Origin: Flagellimonas aequoris
GTDB lineage: Bacteria; Bacteroidota; Bacteroidia; Flavobacteriales; Flavobacteriaceae
NCBI RefSeq assembly: GCF_003584165.1
Contig: NZ_QXFJ01000023.1
Location: forward strand, 248,001 to 312,000
DNA length: 64,000 bases
Direction: 5' to 3'
Part shown: piece by piece, positions 19,093 through 27,676 of the stretch
Layout of the letters: the number at the start of each line of letters is the position of its first letter
Numbering within the stretch: position 1 is the first letter of the stretch
Translations under genes and position numbers: made by a program
Notes under the pieces: model-generated
Seen by the model: the letters and a program-made list of their open reading frames with translations, nothing else
What the model was told of the DNA's origin: nothing
Databases searched by the model: none

Positions 19093-19455
19093 TTAGGAGT
19101 TTGGAATTGGTTTTATCGATTTGATGAGTCCATAAAGCAATTTGGAGACTTCATTGGTCAATTCAATAATTTGCTCAGCATTGACCTTGGACAGCAAATC
19201 TAATTTTATGGAAAGATAAACCATTGATCTGACTTCGCTATTCGAACCCAAGAAATAAAACAAAAATTTGGAAAATTCTGCATTAGAGCTTCTTTCGAAC
19301 CCTTCTGCAATATTGTTGGACACTGAAACAGCTGTCCGTCTTATCTGGTCCCTAAACCCAAAATCATTACAATTACCGAACGATTGATAAACCGTAAGGG
19401 CCAATTCTTGGGCTTTTTGCCATACAATCAAATCCTCAAATCTTTGAACCGCCAT
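19093..19455 (-). CDS. Four-helix-bundle protein (S23/IVS family)
   Basis: A 120-residue all-helical protein matching the four-helix-bundle family first seen in 23S rRNA intervening sequences. Diagnostic pieces are FEDLIVWQKAQELAL, FGFRDQIRRTAVSVSNNIAE and a helix rich in Leu/Lys near the end. No rRNA is nearby. It sits between the ferredoxin reductase and ferredoxin genes, with gaps of 30 and 19 bases, and has no obvious link to their chemistry. A 7-base CCTAATT lies on both sides (19075 and 19478), too short to prove an insertion. Confidence 0.9.
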   Translation of the reverse strand: MAVQRFEDLIVWQKAQELALTVYQSFGNCNDFGFRDQIRRTAVSVSNNIAEGFERSSNAEFSKFLFYFLGSNSEVRSMVYLSIKLDLLSKVNAEQIIELTNEVSKLLYGLIKSIKPIPNS

Positions 19456-19485
19456 ACCTCGCTACCAAGTACTAATCCCTAATTA

Positions 19486-20544
19486 CTAGTCGATAGATTT
19501 AACAACAGCCTTAGGCGCTTCTTTCTTGCTGCCATCAAAACCGGTAACACCCCCAACAGTGGTATACTTCATCACATATTTTTTATCGGGGAAGATACGT
19601 TGATAAGCGCTTTGGCACATCAAAGTAGCTTCGTGGAACCCACACAAGATCAATTTCAATTTTCCTGGATAGGTATTCACATCACCAATGGCATAAATAC
19701 CGGGAATATTGGTCTGATAATCATAGGAATTGTCCACTTTGATGGCATTCTTCTCAATTTCCAAGCCCCAATCGGCAATGGGTCCCAATTTTGGTGAAAG
19801 TCCAAACAGGGGAATAAAATGGTCGACTTCCACCTCTGTCTCTTCGGATGTATCCACATTCTGGACGGTGACTTTTTCCAAAACATTCTCACCATGAAGG
19901 GCCACCACTTCGGACGGGGTCATGAGATTGATCTTTCCTTCATTTTTCAAGTGTTGCACCTTTTCAACGGAATCCAAGGCTCCCCGAAATTCATTTCTTC
20001 GGTGTACCAACGTAACCTCATCCGCTATATCGGCCAAGAAAATGGACCAGTCGAGGGCAGAATCACCACCACCCGCAATCAAGACCTTTTTACCACGATA
20101 CATTTCCGGTTCCTTGATCATATAGGCGACTCCATTGTCCTCATACTTGGCCAAATTGTCCAAAAGAGGTTTTCTAGGCTCAAAACTCCCAAGTCCACCA
20201 GCAATGGCCACCACTGGGGCATGGTGTTTGGTACCTTTGTTCGTCGTGACTACAAAAGTGCCATCCTCCAATTTGTCAATGGTTTCCGCACGCTCTCCCA
20301 AGGTAAAACCAGGCTGAAAGGGTTTGATCTGTTCCATCAAATTATCTACCAACTCCCCCGCCAATACTTCGGGATAACCAGGGATATCGTAAATGGGTTT
20401 TTTGGGATAGATTTCCGAGCATTGCCCTCCTGCTTGTGGCAAGGCATCTATCAAATGGCATTTCAATTGCAAAAGGCCTGCTTCAAAAACAGCAAAGAGA
20501 CCCGTAGGTCCCGCTCCAATAATCAGTATGTCGGTTTTGATCAT
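19486..20544 (-). CDS. Ferredoxin--NADP+ reductase, thioredoxin-reductase type
   Basis: A 352-residue FAD protein. The FAD-binding motif is IIGAGPTGLFAVFEAG, followed by QAGGQCSEIYP, and the NADPH-binding motif is IAGGGDSALDWSIFLA. The active-site CxxC of thioredoxin reductases is absent, as expected for type-2 ferredoxin reductases (YumC-like). I start at the ATG at 20544; a TTG six bases upstream is less likely. It lies in a run with mrp, a NifU-like gene and a [2Fe-2S] ferredoxin, probably its partner. Confidence 0.92.
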   Translation of the reverse strand: MIKTDILIIGAGPTGLFAVFEAGLLQLKCHLIDALPQAGGQCSEIYPKKPIYDIPGYPEVLAGELVDNLMEQIKPFQPGFTLGERAETIDKLEDGTFVVTTNKGTKHHAPVVAIAGGLGSFEPRKPLLDNLAKYEDNGVAYMIKEPEMYRGKKVLIAGGGDSALDWSIFLADIADEVTLVHRRNEFRGALDSVEKVQHLKNEGKINLMTPSEVVALHGENVLEKVTVQNVDTSEETEVEVDHFIPLFGLSPKLGPIADWGLEIEKNAIKVDNSYDYQTNIPGIYAIGDVNTYPGKLKLILCGFHEATLMCQSAYQRIFPDKKYVMKYTTVGGVTGFDGSKKEAPKAVVKSID

Positions 20545-20609
20545 GTACAAAAAAATTTTTGGCGTGCAACTTACTGCTTACCTAAAAAAGGAATTATGAT
20601 TTTTGTCAG

Positions 20610-20849
20610 TTAGCTAACGTTGATAACTTCTTCAATTTGAGGAGCATACTTTTTTATGGTCATCTCTACACCGCTCTTCAACGTCATTTGGTTGACACTG
20701 CACGCGATGCAATTTCCTTCCAGCTTAACCTTCACGGAATTGTCGTTGTCTATGGATATCAAGGTAATGTCACCCCCATCGCTTTGGAGAAAGGGTCTTA
20801 TTTCCTCCAATGCTTTTTCCACGTTGCTCTTAATTTCTTCTGAAGTCAT
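20610..20849 (-). CDS. NifU-like iron-sulfur scaffold protein
   Basis: A 79-residue protein equal to the C-terminal NifU domain alone. The cluster-binding pair is EGNCIACSVNQMTL (CxxC). Such stand-alone domains hold or pass on Fe-S clusters. The usual Pro after the second Cys is replaced by Ser. It begins two bases after the mrp stop, so it is co-transcribed with it; the following reductase is 65 bases away. Confidence 0.93.
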   Translation of the reverse strand: MTSEEIKSNVEKALEEIRPFLQSDGGDITLISIDNDNSVKVKLEGNCIACSVNQMTLKSGVEMTIKKYAPQIEEVINVS

Positions 20850-20851
20850 AA

Positions 20852-21991
20852 CTATTTCTTTTTAACGGCCGAACAACCAGCCATTGTTGTAATCTTGATC
20901 GCCTCGGTTGGGGGCAGGTCGGTATTACGCCTTACCAACTCCTGGACCACGTTTTTGGTCAATTCTTCGAAAGCTTCCTCAATGGGAGATGCTGTTTGAA
21001 GAGCTGCCGGCCTTCCCACATCCCCAGCTTCCCTTATGCTCTGCACCAATGGCATTTCTCCCAAAAATGGCACATCGAGGTCTTCCGCTAAGTTTTTGGC
21101 CCCATTTTGTCCAAAGATATAATATTTGTTATCAGGCAGTTCTTCTGGAGTGAAGTACGCCATATTCTCCACAATGCCCAAAACGGGAACATTGATGGCT
21201 TCCTGTTGGAACATGGCAACACCTTTTCTGGCATCGGCCAAGGCTATTTCCTGTGGCGTACTCACCACCACTGCTCCGGTTACCGGTAAGGATTGCATAA
21301 TGCTCAAGTGGATGTCCCCAGTGCCCGGAGGCAAATCCAATAATAGGAAATCCAATTCGTCCCAATGGGCATCAAAGATCATTTGGTTCAAGGCCTTGGC
21401 AGCCATGGGTCCTCTCCAGATTACCGCTTGGTTGGGCTGGGTGAAAAATCCAATGGACAAAAGTTTTACCCCGTAATTTTCAATGGGTTTCATCTTTGCC
21501 TTGCCATTCACATTGATGGACAAAGGTTTCTCATTGGCCACATCGAACATGATGGGCATGGATGGTCCGTAAATATCCGTATCCAATAATCCTACCTTAA
21601 AACCCATTTTGGCCAAGGTCACCGCCAAATTCGCCGTGATGGTAGACTTGCCCACACCTCCTTTTCCAGAAGCCACCGCGATGATGTTCTGTATTCCGGG
21701 AATAGGGTTCCCCTTAATTTGGTTCACCTTTGGCTTTGCTGGGGCATCAACCTTTAGGTTGACCTTTATTTTGGCCTTTTCATATACCTCGCTGTGGATG
21801 ATCTTCAATATCTCCACCTCCGTTTTCTTTTTGGCCTGAAGACTTGGGTTTTTGATGGTCACATCTACCTCAACCTCATCACCAAATACCTGCACATTGG
21901 TCACGGCACCACTTTCTACAAGATTCTGACCCTCACCCGGGGCCGATATTTTCTCCAACGCTTTAAGAATGTCTACTTTCTTCAACTTCAT
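20852..21991 (-). CDS. Mrp/NBP35-type iron-sulfur carrier ATPase
   Basis: A 379-residue protein. An N-terminal MIP18/DUF59 domain (about 1-85) is followed by a deviant Walker A, VASGKGGVGKSTITANLA, typical of the Mrp/MinD class, and LLDLPPGTGDIHLS. These ATPases carry Fe-S clusters to target proteins. I start at the ATG at 21991, preceded by AGGA four bases upstream; another ATG at 22009 would add six residues. It heads the operon with nifU-like, reductase and ferredoxin genes. A TATCTTTG element lies upstream at 22036-22043. Confidence 0.93.
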   Translation of the reverse strand: MKLKKVDILKALEKISAPGEGQNLVESGAVTNVQVFGDEVEVDVTIKNPSLQAKKKTEVEILKIIHSEVYEKAKIKVNLKVDAPAKPKVNQIKGNPIPGIQNIIAVASGKGGVGKSTITANLAVTLAKMGFKVGLLDTDIYGPSMPIMFDVANEKPLSINVNGKAKMKPIENYGVKLLSIGFFTQPNQAVIWRGPMAAKALNQMIFDAHWDELDFLLLDLPPGTGDIHLSIMQSLPVTGAVVVSTPQEIALADARKGVAMFQQEAINVPVLGIVENMAYFTPEELPDNKYYIFGQNGAKNLAEDLDVPFLGEMPLVQSIREAGDVGRPAALQTASPIEEAFEELTKNVVQELVRRNTDLPPTEAIKITTMAGCSAVKKK

Positions 21992-22035
21992 GTATCCTGT
22001 TTTAACCATCAGTCGTTTGAACTGATTCTAAACTA

Positions 22036-22043
22036 CAAAGATA
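22036..22043 (-). promoter_or_regulatory. Predicted -7 element for the mrp operon
   Basis: On the minus strand this reads TATCTTTG, a perfect match to the Bacteroidota -7 consensus TAnnTTTG, about 45 bases before the mrp start. No TTG is found at the expected upstream distance, so it may need an activator. Confidence 0.45.
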
Positions 22044-22202
22044 CGGCGTTGGTCTTAGATTTTGAAGTCGGCGGATTGAATTTCAAAAAAGCCTGTATTT
22101 TGATTTATGAAAGGTATGCCCGGCATCAACAAATGAAGGTTATGAACCTAGGTTTTATGTGAAAAAACCGTAGCTTAGGTGCTTATTTAACCACCAACCA
22201 AC

Positions 22203-23864
22203 ATGCTGCGCAATACCAAACTCCCCCATCTCGCCTTATTGGCCCTTTCCCTGTTTTGGCTTTCCTGCTCTACGGGCAAACACAGCTTTACCAAAAAAGA
22301 TGTAAAAGGTTCTGAAAAATTGATCGGTCTCGATTTCTCCAAAAAGAATATCGACACTCTGTATCCATATTTGGAAAGAAACCTTTCGGGTTTTGATTCC
22401 CTCAGAAAATACCCTTTGGAGAATGATGTGTTCCCTGCTGTTCGGTTTGATCCCGTGCCCTTTGGTTTTACCATGCCCGAGCAATTGAATGGAAATGAGT
22501 GGAACATTCCCGACTATGTTGAAATCCCCGAACGTTTTGATGATTTGGCCTTTTATACCATTCCACAATTGGCCTCTTTGATCAAGCATCAAAAAATCAC
22601 GTCAACCGAGTTGACCCAATTTTTCTTGGCCCGCTTGAAAAAATACCAGCCTACCTTACAATGTAGTATCAGCATTACAGATAGTTTGGCTTTGGCACAG
22701 GCCAAACGCGCCGATGAAGAAATCAAACAAGGGAAATACAGAGGTATTTTGCACGGCATCCCCTATGGCACGAAGGATTTGATGGCCGTACCCGGCTATA
22801 CCACCACTTGGGGTGCCGAACCCTATAAAAATCAAGTCATTAATCAAACAGCTACAGTAATCCAAAAGTTGGAAGATGCCGGTGCGGTTTTGGTTGCCAA
22901 ATTGGTCTCCGGTTCATTGGCCCGAGGTGATGTTTGGTTCGGCGGCAAGACCAAAAACCCTTGGGACATTACGCAAGGAGCCACAGGTTCCTCTGCTGGT
23001 TCAGGATCAGCAACCTCTGCCGGACTTGTCCCCTTTGCATTGGGTACGGAGACCTTGGGGTCCATCACCTCACCCAGTACCCGAAACGGTGTTACGGGAT
23101 TGCGTCCCACCTACGGAAGGGTAAGTCGATATGGGGTAATGAGCCTGAGCTGGTCCATGGATAAAGTTGGGCCCTTGGCCAGAAATGCCGAGGACTGTGC
23201 CATCGTGTTCTCCGTTATTCAAGGGGAGGATAAAAATGATCTAACCACCAAAAATATGCCCTTTGGTGTGGATTGGGCCAAAGATGTGAAATCTCTTAAA
23301 GTGGCCTATTTGAAAAAGGACATTGAAAAAGATACTACCGACACTGGTGACAATTTGAGAAATGCCCTGAAAGTCTTGAAAGAAATGGGCATTGAACCTA
23401 CTGAAGTGGAACTTCCTGAAGATGTTCCATACCGAGGTTTCGATATTATCCTAAGGGCTGAGGCAGGTGCCTTTTTTGATGAATTGGTGCGCTCTGGAGA
23501 AGTGGACCTCATGGTGGAACAGGACCAACGCTCAAGGGCCAACTCCTTACGCCAAAGCCGATTTATTCCTGCGGTGGAATACCTGCAAGCCAACCGACAA
23601 CGCCAAGTGCTCATGCAGAAAATGGAAAATCTGATGAAGGATTATGACGTATTGATCTCGCCTTCCTTTGGAAACGATCAATTGCTCGCCACGAATTTAA
23701 CGGGGCATCCCGTTATTGCCATCCCCACGGGCTTGGACAAAAAAAACCACCCGACCAGCATGACATTTGTAGGCAAATTATATGACGAAGCCAGTATTTT
23801 ACTGCTCGCCAAGGCATTTCAAGATCATTCGGAGTTTGATGAACTACATCCCCCCGGATATTGA
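22203..23864 (+). CDS. Amidase-signature hydrolase, lipoprotein
   Basis: A 553-residue enzyme of the amidase signature family. A lipobox (LFWLSC, Cys22) predicts membrane anchoring outside the cytoplasm, unlike cytoplasmic GatA. The Ser-cisSer-Lys triad is visible as K191 (GTKDLMA), the serines in GATGSSAGSGSA (about 263-264) and S288 in GTETLGSITSPS. There is no gatB or gatC nearby, so a role in tRNA amidation is unlikely. It probably hydrolyses an amide in the periplasm. The stop abuts that of the convergent atl gene as the palindrome TGATCA. Confidence 0.9.
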   Translation: MLRNTKLPHLALLALSLFWLSCSTGKHSFTKKDVKGSEKLIGLDFSKKNIDTLYPYLERNLSGFDSLRKYPLENDVFPAVRFDPVPFGFTMPEQLNGNEWNIPDYVEIPERFDDLAFYTIPQLASLIKHQKITSTELTQFFLARLKKYQPTLQCSISITDSLALAQAKRADEEIKQGKYRGILHGIPYGTKDLMAVPGYTTTWGAEPYKNQVINQTATVIQKLEDAGAVLVAKLVSGSLARGDVWFGGKTKNPWDITQGATGSSAGSGSATSAGLVPFALGTETLGSITSPSTRNGVTGLRPTYGRVSRYGVMSLSWSMDKVGPLARNAEDCAIVFSVIQGEDKNDLTTKNMPFGVDWAKDVKSLKVAYLKKDIEKDTTDTGDNLRNALKVLKEMGIEPTEVELPEDVPYRGFDIILRAEAGAFFDELVRSGEVDLMVEQDQRSRANSLRQSRFIPAVEYLQANRQRQVLMQKMENLMKDYDVLISPSFGNDQLLATNLTGHPVIAIPTGLDKKNHPTSMTFVGKLYDEASILLLAKAFQDHSEFDELHPPGY

Positions 23865-24188
23865 TCATAGCTCCTTGGCAGGATCCCAGAAGTGTTTTTG
23901 AAAATCGACAATTTGATTGTCCTGGACTTGGATACCTTCATTCTCCAAGAGTTGTTGCATGAGGTTGGTACCCCCAAAATGATGCTTGCCCGTCAGCACC
24001 CCAGCACGATTGACCACCCGGTGCGCCGGCACATCCTTGGCGGATGAACTGTTCATGGCCCACCCTACCATACGGGCACTGCGTGCCGCTCCCAAATACT
24101 TGGCAATGGCCCCATAGGAAGTAACCCGACCAAAGGGGATTTCCTTGGCCACTTCATAAACCTTGTCAAAAAAATTGGGTTCTTCCAT
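23865..24188 (-). CDS. Alkyltransferase-like protein lacking the active Cys
   Basis: A 107-residue protein related to the DNA-binding domain of O6-alkylguanine-DNA alkyltransferase. The motif that should be PCHR reads DVPAHRVVN, so the alkyl-accepting Cys is Ala55. This is the hallmark of ATL proteins, which bind alkylated guanine without repairing it and can recruit nucleotide excision repair. The helix-turn-helix with the arginine finger (GAARSARMVGWAMNSS) is kept. It is the third gene of a trmB-lysE-atl run, one base after lysE. Confidence 0.92.
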   Translation of the reverse strand: MEEPNFFDKVYEVAKEIPFGRVTSYGAIAKYLGAARSARMVGWAMNSSSAKDVPAHRVVNRAGVLTGKHHFGGTNLMQQLLENEGIQVQDNQIVDFQKHFWDPAKEL

Positions 24189-24189
24189 G

Positions 24190-24819
24190 TTATCGGTACA
24201 GAATACGCATCAAGGTAATGATTAAGAGCAAAAGCATCAATGCACTTAAAATATAGTTTGAGTTCTTTGAAAAGCGATTGGTCTTGGTTTCCAGCTTATC
24301 AAAATAAAAAGTATAGAGATAAAGTACCGCAAAGGTCCCAGTTCCTGCCGCAACTACAAAAGTGGTGATATCCTGCGCCTCGAACTTGATCCACCCAGCT
24401 TCGTTCCACATGGCATTTAGACCACTATAATAGGGAATGGTCAACAGGTTAAGAGCTGCCAACAATACTCCTTTAAAAAAACTGTTCTTCTTGCTCAAAT
24501 TGACCTTTTTGAGCTTTTTCTCCTTCTTTCTTTTGGCCACAATAAAAAAATAGATGGCAAAAAAGGCAAAGATGGCAATGGCAATCTTTAACAGGATGTC
24601 GATGACCTCTGGATTCCGATATAGAAATTTGGAAATAAATACAGCGATGTATGCCTGCACCATGATCATGGAAGACACCCCGAGGCTAAAGATGACCCCG
24701 TTCAACTTTCCTTTCTCCACGCTGATCTTGGCCGCATTCATATTGAGCAGCCCTGGTGGTACCGTAGCCATAAAAGCAGCCGAAAAGGTGGCAAAAAAAA
24801 GAATGAGGATATGGGTCAT
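24190..24819 (-). CDS. LysE/RhtB-family exporter
   Basis: A 209-residue inner-membrane protein with about six helices and the family start FSAAFMATVPPGLLNMNAAK. LysE relatives export amino acids or other small metabolites; which one is not evident here. The middle loop is very Lys-rich (KRKKEKKLKKVNLSKKN, about 95-112). It lies between trmB (10 bases upstream) and atl (1 base downstream) and is likely co-transcribed. Confidence 0.85.
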   Translation of the reverse strand: MTHILILFFATFSAAFMATVPPGLLNMNAAKISVEKGKLNGVIFSLGVSSMIMVQAYIAVFISKFLYRNPEVIDILLKIAIAIFAFFAIYFFIVAKRKKEKKLKKVNLSKKNSFFKGVLLAALNLLTIPYYSGLNAMWNEAGWIKFEAQDITTFVVAAGTGTFAVLYLYTFYFDKLETKTNRFSKNSNYILSALMLLLLIITLMRILYR

Positions 24820-24829
24820 TAGTCAGTGG

Positions 24830-25498
24830 TCAGCGAATCCTAAATTGGATATATGTAATTGGTTTTCCTTTTTCAAGATACTGATTTTCATAGAAAGTCT
24901 GAATCTCCAAAACCTCCGAAGGAGCACCTTCGTTTTTGTACACATCATGGTTGGAGTAGATAATCTCATACCCCAAACCTTGCAAGAGGCCAAGCGTGTA
25001 GCCATGCATGAACTCACTGTCCGTTTTTAGATTGACCACCCCATCGGGTTTAAGAATATGTTTGTATTTTTTTAGAAAATCAGGATTGGTCATCCGGTGT
25101 TTGGTTCGTTTGTATTTGATCTGGGGATCGGGGAAGGTAATCCAAATTTCAGACACTTCCTTCTCCCCAAAAAGCAAATCGACCAATTCAATCTGGGAAC
25201 GTAAAAAGGCCACATTCTTTAAACCTTCTTCCATGGCAATCTTGGCCCCTCTCCAAAAACGGGCACCTTTTATATCCACCCCAATATAATTCTTGCTTGG
25301 ATTTCTTTTGGCAAGCCCAACAGTATATTCACCCTTGCCGCAGCCCAACTCCAATACAATAGGGTTGTTGTTGCCAAAAAACGAAGCCCAGTCGCCCTTA
25401 TGTTGGAACCCTTCCATCACTTCATCCCTTTTGGGCTGCACCACGTTGGAAAAGGTTTCGTTTTCCTTGAACCGTTTTAGTTTGTTCTTACTTCCCAC
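24830..25498 (-). CDS. trmB: tRNA (guanine46-N7)-methyltransferase
   Basis: A 222-residue SAM-dependent enzyme that makes m7G at position 46 of tRNAs. The SAM site is IVLELGCGKGEYTVGLA and the TrmB signature is EIWITFPDPQIKYKRTKHRM. The start appears to be GTG at 25496-25498, giving the normal family N-terminus (GSKNKLKRFKENETF); no ATG fits. It is the first gene of a run with lysE and atl. Confidence 0.95.
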   Translation of the reverse strand: MGSKNKLKRFKENETFSNVVQPKRDEVMEGFQHKGDWASFFGNNNPIVLELGCGKGEYTVGLAKRNPSKNYIGVDIKGARFWRGAKIAMEEGLKNVAFLRSQIELVDLLFGEKEVSEIWITFPDPQIKYKRTKHRMTNPDFLKKYKHILKPDGVVNLKTDSEFMHGYTLGLLQGLGYEIIYSNHDVYKNEGAPSEVLEIQTFYENQYLEKGKPITYIQFRIR

Positions 25499-25583
25499 TC
25501 TCGAATTGAATTGCGCAAAAATTTAATGATTTGGCAAAACTAAGGAAATCTATAAGCAATTGGCATTTTGTTTTTTTGCAGTT

Positions 25584-26696
25584 ATGCAAAATTCAAAGCG
25601 AATTCTGGTAGCCCCATTAAACTGGGGGCTGGGACATGCCACAAGGTGCATCCCCATCATAAGGGCATTGTTGGATCATGGGCATCAACCTTTCATAGCT
25701 TCAGATGGGGTGGCCCTTTCACTTTTGCAAAAGGAATTCCCTGATGTACCTTCTTTTGAGCTCTCTTCCTATAAAATCACTTATGCCGAAAAGGCCCGGA
25801 ATTTTAAGATCAAAATGATCTGGGATTCCCCGAAAGTATTGAAGGCCATCGCTAAGGAAAAAAAAGAAATAAAACGATTGGTAAAGGAACACCAATTGGA
25901 CGGTATCATATCCGACAATAGGTTAGGGGTATTCTATAAAAAAGTTCCTTGTGTCTTTATCACGCACCAACTGAATGTGTTGTCCGGCAATACCACGTGG
26001 ATGAGCTCCAAGGCACATCAAAAAATAATTAAAAAATTTGATGCTTGCTGGGTTCCCGATGTTGAGGGCAAGCCTAACCTCACCGGAAAATTGGGACACC
26101 TGAAAAAATCCAAGTTGAAGATCGTGTATTTGGGACCGTTGAGCCGCTTTGAAAAAAAAGACCTTCCGATTGTCCATGATCTGATGGTACTTCTTTCAGG
26201 TCCTGAGCCCCAGCGCTCCTTTTTGGAAGAAAAGCTCCTGAAGGAACTCCAGGGATTTGAGGGAAACATCCTTTTTGTAAAAGGAAAAATTGAGGAGGAA
26301 CAATCCAAAGAAGACATTCAAACTGAAAAGGGATCTATCATCCTTTACAATTTTATGAAGTCGGGCGAGCTGGAAACAGCGATCAACCAAAGTAGCAAAG
26401 TGCTTTGCCGATCTGGATATACCACGGTAATGGATTTGGCCAAATTGGAGAAAAGAGCATTTTTTATTCCTACTCCTGGACAGTACGAGCAGGAATATTT
26501 GGCCAAACGATTGGAAAAACAAGAATTGGTACCCTATTGCGAGCAAGATGATTTTACCCTGGAACAACTTTCAAGAATGGGAGATTTTAAAGGTCTGGCC
26601 CATTTTGATTCTGAAATCGACTATTCCTCTTTGTTTGCACTCTTCTCCAAGGTGAATGAGAATTCGGATCCTACCTCCACCTCGCTTTCCACATAG
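25584..26696 (+). CDS. Glycosyltransferase, MGT/GT28-like
   Basis: A 370-residue GT-B fold enzyme. The N-terminus has VAPLNWGLGHATRCIPIIRAL, similar to the donor-independent acceptor domain motif of MurG-like and MGT enzymes. The C-terminal half has CRSGYTTVMDLAKL and PTPGQYEQEYLA, which contact the nucleotide sugar in this family. I start at the ATG at 25584; a TTG 24 bases upstream is weaker. The last 76 bases overlap the 3' end of the convergent histidine kinase gene. The acceptor is unknown. Confidence 0.85.
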   Translation: MQNSKRILVAPLNWGLGHATRCIPIIRALLDHGHQPFIASDGVALSLLQKEFPDVPSFELSSYKITYAEKARNFKIKMIWDSPKVLKAIAKEKKEIKRLVKEHQLDGIISDNRLGVFYKKVPCVFITHQLNVLSGNTTWMSSKAHQKIIKKFDACWVPDVEGKPNLTGKLGHLKKSKLKIVYLGPLSRFEKKDLPIVHDLMVLLSGPEPQRSFLEEKLLKELQGFEGNILFVKGKIEEEQSKEDIQTEKGSIILYNFMKSGELETAINQSSKVLCRSGYTTVMDLAKLEKRAFFIPTPGQYEQEYLAKRLEKQELVPYCEQDDFTLEQLSRMGDFKGLAHFDSEIDYSSLFALFSKVNENSDPTSTSLST

Positions 26697-27676
26697 ATTT
26701 TTTCGCCATGGGCCTCTATGATGTGCTTTACAATGGAAAGGCCCAATCCTGAGCCGCCCTCCGTTCTGCTCCCACTTTGGTCTACACGGTAAAAGCGTTC
26801 AAAAAGTCTTGGGATGTGTTGTTTGGGGATGCCCACACCATTGTCCGTCACCCTTACGATCACCTTGTTCTTAATCAAGTTTTCCACACTTACTTCCGTG
26901 GTTCCATTGGAATGGCCGTATTTAATCGAGTTCACCAAAAGGTTACTGATTACCTGTTGGATTTTTTCCCTGTCTGCATTTACGTAAATGGGATTGGGAT
27001 ATTCCATATCAAAAGTCAGTGCAATCTGCTTTTTGGCCGCTTTCATCTCCAAGAGATCGAACGTGTTCTGAATGAGTTCTATGATATCAAAATCTTCCCG
27101 TTCCACCTTGAGTTCCCCGGCCTCGAATTTGGTGATCAAATCCAAATCCTTTACGATGTAGATCAAGCGTTCCACTCCCTTATTGGCTCTTTCCAAATAT
27201 TTTTCGCGGAGCTTTTTGTCCTTCATGGCGCCATCCAGAAGGGTAAGGATGTACCCTTGTACGGTAAATAGCGGAGTTTTCAGTTCATGGGAAACGTTGC
27301 CCAAAAAATCTTTTCGGTATTCTTCGCGAATCTTTAAGGTGTCTATTTCGATTTTTTTGCCTTCAGCAAATTTCTCGATTTCCTCTGTAAGGGTCTTCAT
27401 ATCGGTGGTAACCGGTTTTGAAGAAAAAGTAGAGGACTCCAAGAGGGAGACATCGTCATAAATCTTTTTGATCCTCCGATAGATAAACCGTTCTACCCTT
27501 ACTTGGATTACGGTAAAGCAAATGGAAAAGCTGATTAGGGCAAATAGCAAGGTATAGGTCCAATCCATATGGCCAAGATCCATATGGAACACCACAAACA
27601 GAATGGTTGTCAGAAGGGTAATGACCAAGGACGATCTAAGGGCGAATTTGTATGACTTCCTTAGTTTTATGGCCAT
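26621..27676 (-). CDS. Sensor histidine kinase, PhoR-like
   Basis: A 351-residue kinase. Two membrane helices near 13-31 and 38-57 are joined by a very short loop, so there is no periplasmic sensor domain, as in PhoR. The phosphorylated residue is H130 in FLGNVSHELKTPLFTVQGY. The ATPase has NLLVNSIKYG, DNGVGIP and GGSGLGLSIVKHI. Its ATG overlaps the stop of the response regulator (TAATG), so they are translated together. No PAS domain is visible. Context with phased regulatory repeats supports a phosphate role, by inference. Confidence 0.9.
   Translation of the reverse strand: MAIKLRKSYKFALRSSLVITLLTTILFVVFHMDLGHMDWTYTLLFALISFSICFTVIQVRVERFIYRRIKKIYDDVSLLESSTFSSKPVTTDMKTLTEEIEKFAEGKKIEIDTLKIREEYRKDFLGNVSHELKTPLFTVQGYILTLLDGAMKDKKLREKYLERANKGVERLIYIVKDLDLITKFEAGELKVEREDFDIIELIQNTFDLLEMKAAKKQIALTFDMEYPNPIYVNADREKIQQVISNLLVNSIKYGHSNGTTEVSVENLIKNKVIVRVTDNGVGIPKQHIPRLFERFYRVDQSGSRTEGGSGLGLSIVKHIIEAHGEKIYVESEVEVGSEFSFTLEKSANKEE

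Noticed and set aside
19093..19455. Four-helix-bundle gene as an rRNA intervening sequence
   Set aside because: No 23S rRNA sequence flanks it.
22203..23864. Amidase as GatA of tRNA amidotransferase
   Set aside because: It has a lipoprotein signal and no gatB or gatC nearby.
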